Assembly: GCA_035573675.1 (NCBI GenBank)
Contig: DATMAB010000025.1
Span: forward strand, 17,812 to 81,811
Source of the DNA: Terriglobales bacterium
GTDB taxonomy: Bacteria > Acidobacteriota > Terriglobia > Terriglobales > Acidobacteriaceae
DNA length: 64,000 nucleotides
Reading direction: 5' to 3'
Within the stretch, counting starts at the first letter, position 1. Each line of letters opens with the position of its first letter. This document shows, piece by piece, positions 19,080 to 30,098 of this stretch. The notes under the pieces are model-generated. The model made no database searches. It saw only the letters and a program-made list of their open reading frames with translations, and was not told the DNA's origin. A program made the position numbers and the translations under genes.

Positions 19080-20225
19080 TTGAAGATCGCTTTCGATATC
19101 CGCCGTCTGCGCAGCTTCGGCATCGGCACTTACATCCGCAATGTGGTGCAGAACCTGGCGCGCCTGGACCAGCGCAACCAGTACGTGCTGATCGGCCATG
19201 CCGAAGGCTTCGATGAGATCGGCCCCCTGCCAGCGAACTTCATGACCGAAGCCTTCCCGCCGGAGAGTTCAGCGCGCAACTATTTCGAGTTCCAGCAGGT
19301 GGTGCGTCTCTACGGCTGCGAGCTGGTGCACGTCCCGCATCTGTTCTGGCGGCCGCGTTCCATCCCCTGTCCGTATGTAGTGACCGTGCACGACCTGTTC
19401 ACCTACATGCGGCCGCGTCCCCCACGCTCCGGGATGCGCCGCTTCCTGCGCTCCTGGCTCACGCGGCGCGTGCTCCGCCATGCTGAGCGCATCGTGGCCG
19501 TCTCTGATTTCACCCGCCACGACATCATGCGCCTGTTCGGCATCCCGGAATCGAAGATCGAAGTGCTCTATAACGCCATCGACAGCCGCTTCCGCCTGGG
19601 ACACGCCACGGACACCGAGCGGCAACTCATCGCCGAGCGCTACCAGGTCCACTACCCGTTCCTTCTCTATGCCGGCAATATCAAGCCGCACAAGAACATC
19701 GTGCGCCTCATCGAGGCCTTCTCAGCGCTCAAGACCGAGCTGAAAAAGGAAGGGAAGTTCCCCGACCTCAAGCTCATCATCATCGGCGACGATCTCTCCC
19801 AGCATCCCGACCTGCGCCGTACCGTCATCCGCAGCGGCGTGCAGCACGACGTCCGCTTCCTGGGGTTCGTGCCGGTCGAGGTGCTGCGCATCTTCTACGA
19901 CGCCGCCAAAATCTTCGTTTTCCCCTCGCTCTACGAAGGCTTCGGCCTGCCGCCGCTGGAGGCCATGGCCCACGGCACGCCGGTCGTGACTTCGAACGTC
20001 TCCTCGCTGCCGGAGGTCGTGGGCAATGCCGCCGTGCTGGTCAACCCGGAGAACGTCTTCGACATCATGCGCGCCCTGCACCGCGTCCTGGTCGACCAGC
20101 CCCTGCGCGAGCGCCTGAAGCAACGCGGCTACGAACAGATCCAGCGCTTCTCGTGGGAGACATCGGTGGCCCGCTTGATCGAGATTTACGAGGAAGTGAA
20201 CGCCCGCCACGCCCGCGCCGCTTGA
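19080..20225 (+). CDS. Glycosyltransferase family 4
   Basis: A 381-residue GT-B glycosyltransferase. The N-terminal Rossmann half starts KIAFDIRRLRSFGIGTYIRN. The C-terminal half has LLYAGNIKPHKNIVRLIEAF, a GDD segment, FVFPSLYEGFGLPPLEAMAHGTPVV (the E-x7-E nucleotide-sugar motif) and SSLPEVVGNAAVLVNPEN. These are retaining enzymes using an activated sugar; donor and acceptor are not predictable. TTG 19080 is taken as start because homology-like sequence begins right there and upstream sequence is a dispersed repeat. No Shine-Dalgarno motif is evident. It lacks neighbours of a polysaccharide cluster. Confidence 0.86.
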   Translation: MKIAFDIRRLRSFGIGTYIRNVVQNLARLDQRNQYVLIGHAEGFDEIGPLPANFMTEAFPPESSARNYFEFQQVVRLYGCELVHVPHLFWRPRSIPCPYVVTVHDLFTYMRPRPPRSGMRRFLRSWLTRRVLRHAERIVAVSDFTRHDIMRLFGIPESKIEVLYNAIDSRFRLGHATDTERQLIAERYQVHYPFLLYAGNIKPHKNIVRLIEAFSALKTELKKEGKFPDLKLIIIGDDLSQHPDLRRTVIRSGVQHDVRFLGFVPVEVLRIFYDAAKIFVFPSLYEGFGLPPLEAMAHGTPVVTSNVSSLPEVVGNAAVLVNPENVFDIMRALHRVLVDQPLRERLKQRGYEQIQRFSWETSVARLIEIYEEVNARHARAA

Positions 20226-20250
20226 ACAAGTTGCGTGCAGGAAGCTTGAA

Positions 20251-20283
20251 GCCCTCCCTCCCGCTCATCGCAGGAGGGAGGGC
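20251..20283. terminator. Hairpin between glycosyltransferase and rnpB
   Basis: A perfect 11-bp inverted repeat (GCCCTCCCTCC and GGAGGGAGGGC) with an 11-nt loop lies between the end of the plus-strand glycosyltransferase and the 3' end of the minus-strand RNase P RNA. It probably serves as a shared terminator; there is no clear U-tract on either side. Confidence 0.55.
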
Positions 20284-20290
20284 GCAGTAG

Positions 20291-20692
20291 CAATCGGGCC
20301 TGTAAGCCGAATTCTGTCCGCCGGCCGAAACCGACAGGACGGCCATTCCTCTGGGCCGGACATTGCTGTCCGGCTCTAGCGACCTACCCGGGAGTCCTGG
20401 CGCGCCGAGCCGGCACGCGCTCACCGCGTGAGCGGCGTTCTCCTCCCCTATTTGGTCTTGCTCCGTGTGGGGTTTGCCCTGCCCCGTGCATCGCTGCCCG
20501 GGCGGTGCGCTCTTACCGCACCTTTTCACCCTTACCCGCCGAAACGGGCGGTATCTTTTCTGTGGCACTCTCCGTCGGACGGGCTTGAACCCGCCCTCCC
20601 GGACGTTATCCGGCACACTGCTCTTCGGAGTTCGGACTTTCCTCCCCCGCCGCGGCTCGCGCCGCGCGGAAGCGACCGTCCGGCCCGTTTGC
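20291..20692 (-). ncRNA. rnpB: RNase P RNA, bacterial type A
   Basis: Read on the minus strand, the conserved core is unmistakable: GAGGAAAGTCCGAACTCC, GAGTGCCACAGAAA, AGAGGAATGGCCGTCC and the 3' signature ACAGAATTCGGCTTACAGGC. The ends pair as helix P1 (CGGGCC at 20682-20687 with GGCCCG at 20295-20300). The RNA is the catalytic part of the enzyme that matures tRNA 5' ends. End coordinates are estimated from P1 and may be off by a few bases. A TATAAT lies just upstream on the same strand. Confidence 0.95.
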
Positions 20693-20702
20693 CTACACTT
20701 TC

Positions 20703-20708
20703 ATTATA
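20703..20708 (-). promoter_or_regulatory. -10 element of rnpB
   Basis: Minus-strand TATAAT ends about 11 bp before the predicted 5' end of RNase P RNA, the right distance for a sigma-70 promoter. The -35 region is poorly conserved. Confidence 0.65.
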
Positions 20709-20795
20709 CGGCCATTCCGTGCGCTTCATCCCGGCGAAAAACCGGGCCCTGGAACGCTCTTTGCTACACTTCCGTAGCTACACTCATAAGCGCCC

Positions 20796-22025
20796 ATGAA
20801 CCCGTTGGAAGCCATGCGTATCGCGCTGTTGTCGCTGTGGGCGAACAAGCTTCGCAGCGTGCTTACGCTGCTGGGCACCGTGATCGGTGTGGCCGCGGTG
20901 ATCGCGGTCGTTACTTTCACCGAGGGTCTGAATCGCTACATGGCGGAGAGGGTTTTCAACCTCGGCGCTGACGTCATCATCATCAACAAGAGTTCCAACG
21001 TCATCACCAACGTGGAACAGTGGCTGGAAGCCCAGCGCCGCAAGGACATCACCTACGAGGACTACGAAGCGGTCCGCGACCAGTGCCGCTCCTGCAAGAT
21101 CGTCGGCGCGTCCATCGGCACTTTCAGCGGCAATGTGAAATACGGCGACCGGGACAGCGAAAACACCGGCATTCGCGGCTGGACGCACTCCATGGGCCGC
21201 ATCTACGACCTGGACCTCATCCTCGGCCGGCCTCTTACCGAAGCCGATGAGCGCGCCGGTTCGCACGTGGCCATGGTGGGCCATGACATCTATGAGAACC
21301 TGCTCGGTCCCGGCGACCCGTTGGGCAAGCTGATCCGCATCGATGGCCAGGAGTACGCCGTCATCGGCGTAGGAAAGAAGGAAGGTTCCTCCCTGGGACA
21401 GAGCCGCGATAACTGGGTGGCCATCCCGCTCACTTCCTGGATGCACCAGTACGGGACGCGGCGCAGCGTCCGCATCTGGATCAAGGCCTATGGTGTGGGC
21501 GCCGACCTGGAGCGCGCCGTCGACGAGGCCCGTGTCATCCTGCGTGCCCGCCGCCACGATCTCCCCGGCCAGCCCGACAGCTTTGAGGCCGATACCAATC
21601 AGACCTTCCTCAACATCTGGGCCAGCATCTCCAGCACCGTGTTCCTGGTCGTCACCATTCTGGCTTCCATCTCCCTCATCGTGGGCGGCATCGTCATCAT
21701 GAACATCATGCTCATGGCGGTCACCGAGCGCACCCGGGAGATCGGCGTGCGCAAGGCGCTCGGCGCCCGCCGCATCGATGTGCTGATGCAGTTCCTCATC
21801 GAAGCCGTAACCATTGAGCTAGTGGCCGGCATCATTGGCGTGGTGCTGGGCGTCGCCGTTGCCAAGACGGTCACTCTGCTGGTGGGTATGCCCTCGGCCG
21901 TTCCCCCGTGGGCCATCGCGGCCGGCGTCATCGTGGCCGCCGCGGTGGGCGTATTCTTCGGCGTCTACCCTGCCAGCCGCGCCGCCCGGCTGGACCCCAT
22001 CGTCGCGCTGCGTTTCGAGCTCTAG
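20796..22025 (+). CDS. ABC transporter permease, MacB/FtsX type (first of pair)
   Basis: A 409-residue MacB-like permease. One membrane span at about 20-42 follows the typical [24 protein letters not shown] start. A large periplasmic MacB core domain spans roughly 45-275 ([13 protein letters not shown]). Three C-terminal spans follow, including [18 protein letters not shown], the cytoplasmic coupling motif that contacts the ATPase. Such permeases move substrates or transmit force across the periplasm rather than importing solutes. The partner ATPase is not in this window. The second permease starts 7 bp downstream with AGGAG between, so the two form an operon and probably a heterodimer. Confidence 0.9.
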   Translation: MNPLEAMRIALLSLWANKLRSVLTLLGTVIGVAAVIAVVTFTEGLNRYMAERVFNLGADVIIINKSSNVITNVEQWLEAQRRKDITYEDYEAVRDQCRSCKIVGASIGTFSGNVKYGDRDSENTGIRGWTHSMGRIYDLDLILGRPLTEADERAGSHVAMVGHDIYENLLGPGDPLGKLIRIDGQEYAVIGVGKKEGSSLGQSRDNWVAIPLTSWMHQYGTRRSVRIWIKAYGVGADLERAVDEARVILRARRHDLPGQPDSFEADTNQTFLNIWASISSTVFLVVTILASISLIVGGIVIMNIMLMAVTERTREIGVRKALGARRIDVLMQFLIEAVTIELVAGIIGVVLGVAVAKTVTLLVGMPSAVPPWAIAAGVIVAAAVGVFFGVYPASRAARLDPIVALRFEL

Positions 22026-22032
22026 GAGACCT

Positions 22033-23295
22033 ATGTATCAGCGTTCCGAATTCGCCGAAAACGCCGGAATGGCGCTCGAAACCCTGCGCAAGAACAAGGT
22101 TCGCTCCGGGCTCGCGGTGCTGGGCATCGCCATCGGCATCATGCTGGTCATCGCCGTTTCTTCAGTGGTGAACGCCCTCAACTCCAACGTCAGCGGCATG
22201 ATCGCAGAAATGGGTTCCAACATCGTCATGGCCTTCCACCTTGACGTGTTCACCTTCGGCCGTGCCCCGGAGGGCTGGCGCACTCGGAAGCCGCTCTCGC
22301 TCGAAGATGCCGAGGCCATGAAGCACCTGCCCCACGTCAAGTACGTCACGGCCGGCGTGCGCAAGTTCCTTCCCGAGTTCGGCGTGGGGTCCTACGTGGT
22401 CAAGTACGGCGACCGCCGCGCCAAGAACGTCATCCTCGAAGGGGACACGCCTTCGGTGAAGGAAGTCTTCGATCTCACCATGCAGGAAGGCCGCTGGTTC
22501 AGCGAGTTCGATGAGCAGAACCGCTCGCCGGTCATCGTGCTCGGCTCGGAGACCGCCAAGACCCTGTTCGACACCCGCTCCGCCCTCGGCCGTGAAATCA
22601 ACATCGAAGGCCAGACGTTCCAGGTCGTGGGCGTGGCCGCGCCCCGCAAGACCGTGCTTGGTTCCGGCTCCAACCCCGAAGACAACATCGTCTTCTTCCC
22701 GCTCTCTACATTTCGCAAGCTGCACCCCGAGCTGAAGGACCATTGGATCAGCGTTAAAGCCACTTCGCGGGAAGACATCCCCAAGGCCAAGGACGAGATG
22801 CGCGATCTCCTCCGCCGGCGTCGTCACCTGCGTCCCAACGAGCCCGACAACTTCGCCATCTTCACCCAGGATTCCATCACCCAGGTCTGGGACCAGATCA
22901 CCGGCGGTCTCTTCATCTTCCTGTTCGCCGTCGGCAGCGTGGCCCTCATCGTGGGCGGCGTGGGAGTCATGACCATCATGCTGGTTTCGGTCACGGAACG
23001 CACCCGCGAGATCGGCGTGCGCAAGGCCATCGGCGCCCGCAAGTTCGACATCCTCATGCAGTTCAGTACTGAAGCTGTCATGCTTTCTGGTGTCGGCGGG
23101 ATTCTGGGGATTCTGGCTGGCGCCATCATCACCTACAGTGTCCGCTTCATCTGGGAATCACTGCCGGCGCAGATGTCCCTCTTCTGGGTGGTGGCCGCTC
23201 TGGTGCTGTCCGGAGGCTTCGGCCTGATTTTTGGAATCTACCCAGCCTGGAAGGCCGCCGGCCTCGACCCCATCGAGGCCCTGCGCTACGAATAA
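22033..23295 (+). CDS. ABC transporter permease, MacB/FtsX type (second of pair)
   Basis: A 420-residue paralogue of the preceding permease with the same layout: span near residues 22-45 ([19 protein letters not shown]), periplasmic core domain and three C-terminal spans with [18 protein letters not shown]. The ATG at 22033 follows TAGGAGACCT. The two differ mainly in the periplasmic domain, consistent with distinct halves of one exporter. No ATPase or membrane-fusion protein is adjacent, so they must pair with components encoded elsewhere. The gene ends at a long perfect hairpin shared with the convergent protease gene. Confidence 0.9.
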   Translation: MYQRSEFAENAGMALETLRKNKVRSGLAVLGIAIGIMLVIAVSSVVNALNSNVSGMIAEMGSNIVMAFHLDVFTFGRAPEGWRTRKPLSLEDAEAMKHLPHVKYVTAGVRKFLPEFGVGSYVVKYGDRRAKNVILEGDTPSVKEVFDLTMQEGRWFSEFDEQNRSPVIVLGSETAKTLFDTRSALGREINIEGQTFQVVGVAAPRKTVLGSGSNPEDNIVFFPLSTFRKLHPELKDHWISVKATSREDIPKAKDEMRDLLRRRRHLRPNEPDNFAIFTQDSITQVWDQITGGLFIFLFAVGSVALIVGGVGVMTIMLVSVTERTREIGVRKAIGARKFDILMQFSTEAVMLSGVGGILGILAGAIITYSVRFIWESLPAQMSLFWVVAALVLSGGFGLIFGIYPAWKAAGLDPIEALRYE

Positions 23296-23307
23296 CCCAT
23301 GACGGTG

Positions 23308-23345
23308 CCCCACATCTGCGCCTTGCTGTTCGGCGCAGATGTGGG
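23308..23345. terminator. Perfect 14-bp hairpin, member of a repeated palindrome family
   Basis: CCCACATCTGCGCC (23309-23322) and GGCGCAGATGTGGG (23332-23345) form a perfect stem with a 9-nt loop, between two convergent genes. It touches the stop codon of the minus-strand gene. A near-identical hairpin with the same GGTGCCCCA lead-in lies at 58805-58847. It is therefore both a likely bidirectional terminator and a copy of a dispersed palindromic repeat. Confidence 0.8.
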
Positions 23346-24476
23346 TTACATCCGCAACTCCTCCCTCGCTTGCAGCAGTTGCACCACCTCGCCGCGGGAA
23401 AAGATTCCCAGCAGCTTGCCTTCCGAGACCACCGGAATCTGGTTGATGTCCTCGCGGCGCATCAGGTCCAGGGCGTCGGCCGCCGAGGTTTGCGGCGAAA
23501 CCACGCGTAACTGGCTCATCGGGCGCATGGCGTCGCGGACCAGCGTCGTCGGCCATCGTTCGCGCTCCACTTGCCGCACCTCATGAGCCGTGATCAAGCC
23601 GGACATGTTTCCATGCTCCTCGACCACGAAGCATCTTCGCCCGCTGCGCAGCAGGTGATCGTCCACGAAGCTCTGCAGGCTGATGCCTCCGGAGACGGTC
23701 CAGCAGTCCCGCGACATGACGTCGCCCACGCGCACCCCTCGCATCAGGGCCATCGCTTCGCGCTCCACCAGGCTGGCCGTCGCCGCGTCCAGCAGGAACC
23801 AGCCGATGAACGCCATCCACAGCCCGCCGAATCCCTCGCCGCTGAAGAAGCGCAGCAGCCCCAGCAGAATGAAGGCCAGGGCCACCGCCTGCCCGGTCCG
23901 GGCCGCGCTTCGTGTGGCCCGGTCAGCGTCGTCCATGCTCCACCACAGGATGGCGCGCAGCACTCGGCCACCGTCCAGTGGGAACCCGGGGATCAGGTTG
24001 AACGCCGCCAGCGCCAGGTTGATGTACCCCAGCCACACCAGCACGGCCACCGGCGGCGAGGCTAGGCTGCCACCCGGCGTCCATCCCAGCAACCCGCCCA
24101 GTCCCAGGCAGAGGACCCCGATTAGGATGCTGGTGATGGGCCCCGCAATCCCGACCCAGAACTCGGTCTTGGCGTCAGTGGCGTCCTTGTCGATGCGCGC
24201 CACGCCGCCCAGGGCGAATAGTGTCACGGAGCGTACCGGCAGGCCGCGCGCCATAGCGACCACCGAGTGACCCAGCTCATGGGTCACGATGGCGGCGAAG
24301 AACAACACCGCCGTCAAGATGGCCGACAGCCACACCGTCCCCGGGCTCCAGCCCGGATTCTGCGTGCGGAAGTAGTTGGCCAGTGAGAACGTGATCAGCA
24401 GCGCGATGATCACCCAACTGTAGTGCAGGCCGATTTCGATGCCGCGCACCCGCCCCAGCTTAATCTGCGCCTCCAT
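23346..24476 (-). CDS. Site-2-type zinc metalloprotease with CBS domains
   Basis: A 376-residue membrane protease of the M50 family. The catalytic zinc site is THELGHS (H66, E67, H70) inside a membrane segment, with the third ligand in [16 protein letters not shown] (D164). Four to six membrane spans cover residues 20-235. Two CBS domains fill the C-terminus ([15 protein letters not shown] and [15 protein letters not shown]), which bind adenine nucleotides in related proteins and may gate activity. Family members cut transmembrane substrates such as anti-sigma factors. An ECF sigma/anti-sigma pair lies 4 kb away, but no link is shown. RBS before the ATG is weak. Confidence 0.92.
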   Translation of the reverse strand: MEAQIKLGRVRGIEIGLHYSWVIIALLITFSLANYFRTQNPGWSPGTVWLSAILTAVLFFAAIVTHELGHSVVAMARGLPVRSVTLFALGGVARIDKDATDAKTEFWVGIAGPITSILIGVLCLGLGGLLGWTPGGSLASPPVAVLVWLGYINLALAAFNLIPGFPLDGGRVLRAILWWSMDDADRATRSAARTGQAVALAFILLGLLRFFSGEGFGGLWMAFIGWFLLDAATASLVEREAMALMRGVRVGDVMSRDCWTVSGGISLQSFVDDHLLRSGRRCFVVEEHGNMSGLITAHEVRQVERERWPTTLVRDAMRPMSQLRVVSPQTSAADALDLMRREDINQIPVVSEGKLLGIFSRGEVVQLLQAREELRM

Positions 24477-24651
24477 GCGGCTCTCCGGCGTTCTGCTTTC
24501 ATCCTAAATGCTTTCCCACCGTGCGTGGCGCGTTGGACGCTGTTTGCACAGCAGTCGCGCTACTGCCTCTGTTATACTTCGGCTCGTTTCCCGTCCGAGC
24601 GTTCGGGTCCGTTGGCTTGCGTATGCGGCCGGCGTACGGTCCAGCCACACC

Positions 24652-26067
24652 ATGATTGGGACACAGTTCGGCAACTACCGTATTGAGGCGAAGCTGGGCG
24701 CCGGCGGCATGGGTGTGGTTTACAAGGCCTTCGACACCGAGCTCGATCGCCCGGTTGCCATCAAGACCCTGCTGGCCACCGACAGCTCCGACCCCGGCTC
24801 GCTGGCCCGTTTCCTGCGCGAGGCCAAGGCCGCCTCCCGCCTGCAGCACTCTTCCATCGTCACTATCCATCACTTCGGCGTTGAGGGCGACACCCGCTAC
24901 ATCGTGATGGAGTTCGTGGAAGGCAAGACGCTGAAGAAAATCATCAGCGGCAAGCCCATTGCCATCGACCAGTTCTTCGACATCGGCATCCAGACCATGG
25001 ACGGCATCGCCCTGGCCCATGAGAAGGGCATCATTCATCGCGACCTCAAGGCCGAAAACATCATGGTCACCACCCGTGGCCAGGTGAAGATTCTCGACTT
25101 CGGCCTGGCCAAGATCCGCGAAGCCGAATCCGCCAACCCCGACGACGTCACTGTCTACAAGACGCAGGCCGGCCTGGTCATCGGCACCGTCAGCCACATG
25201 TCTCCCGAACAGGCCATGGGCAAGGAAGTGGACGTTCGCTCGGACATCTTCTCCATGGGCGTCGTCTTCTATGAGATGGCCACTGGAGCCATGCCCTTCG
25301 ATGCTCCCACGCCCCAGGCCACGTTGGCGCGCGTGCTCGATTCTGAGCCGACTCCGGTCTATCGCCTCAACCCGGATATTCCGCCCGAACTCGAGCGCCT
25401 CATCCACCAGTGCCTGAACAAGAACCGGGATTTCCGCCCCGATGCGGCCGAAGTTCTCGCCCGCCTGAAAGCTCTTCAGGCCGCCTGGATGGGCGGCGAA
25501 CAGGTCTTGCCCACCGCCATCGTGGGGACGAACCCGGTCTATGCCGCGGGCGCGGGCTACGGCGATGCCGCCACGTTGGGGAGCGGAGAAGCACGTCCGC
25601 CTTCCGGCGCTCGCGCCACCGGCTATGCCACGCGCCCCGCCTCTTCCGGTGCGATGACCTGGGGTGCGCAGGCTCAGCCGGCCCCCCCGGACCCAAAAGC
25701 CAAGGCGATATACCAGGCCGTCAAGACCACGCGCATCGTGCTGTCTCTGGCTTTGCTGACCATCCCCCTGGCGTACGTGCTCTACTTCGTCGTCGGTGGC
25801 GGCATCATTCGCCAGCAGGCCATCGAGGACACGTTCCTGATGAGCTTCATGCGCGCCGTGGTCGTGCCCGTCATGCAGCTCGTAGACCGCGTCTTCGCCG
25901 TCCGCCTGGTTTCCGGCGGTTGGAACTTCATGCTCCTGATCCTGGGCGTGGGCGCCTTCATTCTGCGTTTCCTGTTGCTCATGCCCTTTGAGCGCGTGGA
26001 GCACAAGCTCCGCCTGCGCGTCGAAGGGTCGGGCCCGCGGCGCGTCTCCCGTTTGGAGCGCATGTAG
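24652..26067 (+). CDS. Ser/Thr protein kinase with two C-terminal membrane spans
   Basis: A 471-residue Hanks-type kinase. Residues 9-270 hold a complete catalytic domain: LGAGGMGVVY, K38 of VAIK, H129-R-D131 of HRDLKAEN, D149 of DFG, and an activation-loop Thr-rich stretch before GTVSHMSPEQ. A Pro/Ala-rich linker is followed by spans at about 362-384 and 424-445, with almost no extracytoplasmic domain. Input is therefore likely from inside or in the membrane. The ATG at 24652 matches the usual MIGTQFGNYRI start. glgB begins 53 bp downstream on the same strand, so glycogen branching and this kinase may be co-expressed. Confidence 0.9.
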   Translation: MIGTQFGNYRIEAKLGAGGMGVVYKAFDTELDRPVAIKTLLATDSSDPGSLARFLREAKAASRLQHSSIVTIHHFGVEGDTRYIVMEFVEGKTLKKIISGKPIAIDQFFDIGIQTMDGIALAHEKGIIHRDLKAENIMVTTRGQVKILDFGLAKIREAESANPDDVTVYKTQAGLVIGTVSHMSPEQAMGKEVDVRSDIFSMGVVFYEMATGAMPFDAPTPQATLARVLDSEPTPVYRLNPDIPPELERLIHQCLNKNRDFRPDAAEVLARLKALQAAWMGGEQVLPTAIVGTNPVYAAGAGYGDAATLGSGEARPPSGARATGYATRPASSGAMTWGAQAQPAPPDPKAKAIYQAVKTTRIVLSLALLTIPLAYVLYFVVGGGIIRQQAIEDTFLMSFMRAVVVPVMQLVDRVFAVRLVSGGWNFMLLILGVGAFILRFLLLMPFERVEHKLRLRVEGSGPRRVSRLERM

Positions 26068-26120
26068 GGCCCTTCCGGTTGCGCTCCGGTCTCGCCTCCT
26101 GTTAGAAGTCGTAGCCTGCC

Positions 26121-28067
<1,947 letters not shown>

Positions 28068-28108
28068 CGCCACGCGTTTCGCTATCTGACCTGCGCCCCA
28101 AGTTTTCC

Positions 28109-28137
28109 GGAAGAAATCTCTTCGCCCGGTCGTCTAA
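28109..28137 (+). promoter_or_regulatory. ECF-type promoter before the sigma factor gene
   Basis: GGAA (28109-28112) and CGTC-TAA (28131-28137) are separated by 18 bp, matching the usual GGAA...CGTC form of promoters read by ECF sigma factors. It lies just before the ECF gene, suggesting autoregulation. Transcription would start only a few bases before GTG 28145, so either the mRNA is nearly leaderless or the start is GTG 28175/28178. Confidence 0.55.
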
Positions 28138-28144
28138 TGGGCGT

Positions 28145-28729
28145 GTGAATCCTGCGGCTGCCGGCGCTCAGCAGGTGGTGGACGCCGATCTCCTCCGCGC
28201 CTGCCAGCGCGGGGACCGGCATGCCTTTCGTGTGCTCTTCGAGGCCTACCGTGACCGCGTGTACTCTATCGCGCTGCACTTCACGGGCGACAGCGCTGTG
28301 GCCGCCGACGTCACCCAGGACGTCTTCGTCAAGCTCTTCCACGCCATCGGTAAGTTTCGTTTCGATTCCGACTTCGGCACCTGGCTCTATCGTCTGGTGG
28401 CCAACGTCTGCATGGATGAGCACCGTCGCCGGCGCCGCTGGCTTCCCCTTGAAGATGTCTTCATGAGCCCGTCCCGCTCCCAGGAGAAGGCCGCAATGCG
28501 CTCTGAGATGTCGGGAGCCGTGCAGGCGGCCGTCGCCCGGCTCGCGCCTCGCCTGCGCCTGCCCATCCTGTTGCGGTACGTCGAGGGCCTTTCCTACGAC
28601 CAGATCGCCGGCGCGCTTGGCTGTTCCAAGGGCACGGTGGCTTCCCGCCTGAACCGCGCTCACAAGATCCTCGCCCGCAGGCTCTCCTACCTGCGCAACC
28701 AGGTCCCCGCGGAGGGCGAACATGTTTGA
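28145..28729 (+). CDS. ECF-family RNA polymerase sigma factor
   Basis: A 194-residue group 4 sigma factor. Region 2 runs from RDRVYSIALHFTGD through AADVTQDVFVKLFHAIGKF to FGTWLYRLVANVCMDEHRR. Region 4 is LPILLRYVEGLSYDQIAGALGCSKGTVASRLNRAHKIL, with the -35-binding helix at the end. There is no region 1 or 3. It overlaps the anti-sigma gene by 8 bp, the usual arrangement of a sensor pair. A GGAA-N18-CGTC promoter just upstream suggests it controls its own operon. The start is ambiguous among GTG 28145, 28175 and 28178. Confidence 0.92.
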   Translation: MNPAAAGAQQVVDADLLRACQRGDRHAFRVLFEAYRDRVYSIALHFTGDSAVAADVTQDVFVKLFHAIGKFRFDSDFGTWLYRLVANVCMDEHRRRRRWLPLEDVFMSPSRSQEKAAMRSEMSGAVQAAVARLAPRLRLPILLRYVEGLSYDQIAGALGCSKGTVASRLNRAHKILARRLSYLRNQVPAEGEHV

Positions 28730-29615
28730 GCGGCATGTCTCGTGTCTGCTCTCCGCCTATTGTCACGGCGAGATCTCGACCCAGGACGCAGAACGCGTTC
28801 AGCAACATCTCCGCGAATGTGACCGCTGCCGGCGGGAGCTGGACCAGGTTCGCCTGGGAGTCTCGCTCGCCCGCCAGCTTCCGCTGATGGCCGCGCCCGC
28901 CGGCCTCTGGGAGCAGGTGCACCGCCGCCTCGACGAAGCGCCCCCGCCCGAACGCACCGCGCGTTCCTTCTGGCTCCGCCCGGTCCCGCTCGCGGCTGCT
29001 GCCGTGCTTTCCTTCGCTGTACTGTCCATCTTCTGGTATTACCGTTGGCGCGAACCGCTGCATCTCACGGTCGCCTCTACGCCGCTCTCCACGCTGGAGT
29101 CGGCGGCGCTCGACCAGCATCGCGCCCTGCTTTCCGGCGACCAGAGTCTGGACTACTTCGCCCGCGATCCGCTCGATCTGCGCCAATGGGTGGAGCGCAA
29201 CACCCGCCTTCATGCCAGCCTCGCCCTCGCGCGCCCGCCCGAGGAGGCCGCGCAGTACCGCCCGGTGGGCGCGCGCCGCATCCTGGTCGGCGGTGTCGAA
29301 GTGGCAGTGCTCGCCTACCGCGTTGACGAGCACCACGTCACCTTGCTCACGGCGCGTCTCCAGGACCTCGCCGATGCGCCCCACGCCGGCGTCTTCTCCA
29401 AGGACATCGCCTTCCGTCCCATCTCGCCCGGCGACCTCAAGATGCTCACCTGGGGCACGGCGGGCCAGGCTTATGTGATGGTTTCCGACCTGCCCGGCTT
29501 CGGGCAGCGGAGTTGCTTCATCTGCCACACCGACCAGCAGCGTCGCGAACTCATCCGCCGCGCGCAGCCCCGCCCCGCGGGCACGCACTGGTGGGACTAC
29601 GGAGTACGCCAATGA
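28722..29615 (+). CDS. Anti-sigma factor with zinc-binding N-terminus and C-terminal CxxCH
   Basis: A 297-residue membrane anti-sigma factor. The N-terminal zf-HC2/ZAS domain has HLRECDRC, the H-x3-C-x2-C signature that grips the sigma factor. One membrane span lies at about 87-106. The periplasmic part of about 190 residues is of unknown family and ends with SCFICHTDQQRREL, a CxxCH motif (C265, C268, H269). If exported and matured by the c-type cytochrome system, this could bind haem covalently. The next gene, overlapping at ATGA, encodes a small cytochrome c. That makes a haem- or redox-sensing role plausible, but this is inference from motif and context only. Confidence 0.85.
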   Translation: MFERHVSCLLSAYCHGEISTQDAERVQQHLRECDRCRRELDQVRLGVSLARQLPLMAAPAGLWEQVHRRLDEAPPPERTARSFWLRPVPLAAAAVLSFAVLSIFWYYRWREPLHLTVASTPLSTLESAALDQHRALLSGDQSLDYFARDPLDLRQWVERNTRLHASLALARPPEEAAQYRPVGARRILVGGVEVAVLAYRVDEHHVTLLTARLQDLADAPHAGVFSKDIAFRPISPGDLKMLTWGTAGQAYVMVSDLPGFGQRSCFICHTDQQRRELIRRAQPRPAGTHWWDYGVRQ

Positions 29616-29941
29616 TCCGCGTCGGACTTATCAATGCCGTGTTCCTGTCTTTCCTTTTTCTGGTAGCTGCGGCCGACGACGCCAGGCCGCCAAAGCCTGA
29701 AGCGTCGCCCGCCGAGGAATCAGCCCGTCTGCTGGCCATCGGCCGCGACCTGTTCGTCGCCCGGTGCGGTCGTTGCCATGACGCCGACGGCTCCAAGCCC
29801 TTGGCCGACGGACCGCCCCTCAACCGGCGCAAGGTTCCCGCCGACCGTCTCGCGCGTATGGTCGACTCGCGCCTGAAGGACGCCACCGAAGAACAGCGTC
29901 GCGCCGTCAAGCTCCACATCACCAGCTTCATGAAGAACTGA
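29612..29941 (+). CDS. Small secreted cytochrome c, third gene of the sigma operon
   Basis: A 109-residue monohaem cytochrome c. A signal peptide (INAVFLSFLFLVAAADD) precedes a class I-like domain with one CGRCH haem site near residue 52. There is a possible Met or Lys distal ligand, though no clear -PxMP- motif is present. The ATG overlaps the stop of the anti-sigma gene (ATGA), so the three genes are translated as a unit. It probably acts in the periplasm next to the anti-sigma sensor domain, as electron carrier or as the signal reporter. A dispersed repeat (30001-30075) follows. Confidence 0.86.
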   Translation: MIRVGLINAVFLSFLFLVAAADDARPPKPEASPAEESARLLAIGRDLFVARCGRCHDADGSKPLADGPPLNRRKVPADRLARMVDSRLKDATEEQRRAVKLHITSFMKN

Positions 29942-30000
29942 ACCGCCAACGCCCGCCGCGGAGGAAAGCATCCATGTCTCACGCTCACACCAAGAATCGT

Positions 30001-30075
30001 GCCGTCATCCTGAGCCAGGGAGGGCTCCCGCGCGTTTTCACCGGCGCGGGAAACCCGAGCGAAGGATCTGGGTTT
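30001..30075. repeat. Dispersed palindromic element, copy with short loop
   Basis: Runs from GCCGTCATCCTGAGCCAGGG to GAAGGATCTGGGTTTGG, with inner inverted parts GGGCTCCCGCGCG and CGCGGGAAACCC that can form a hairpin. The same element occurs at 31510-31620, 36673-36744 and 59540-59616, with diverged copies elsewhere. It lies between the cytochrome c gene and the PDZ-hydrolase gene. Confidence 0.85.
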
Positions 30076-30098
30076 GGCTTGGGTATCCTCAGACTACA

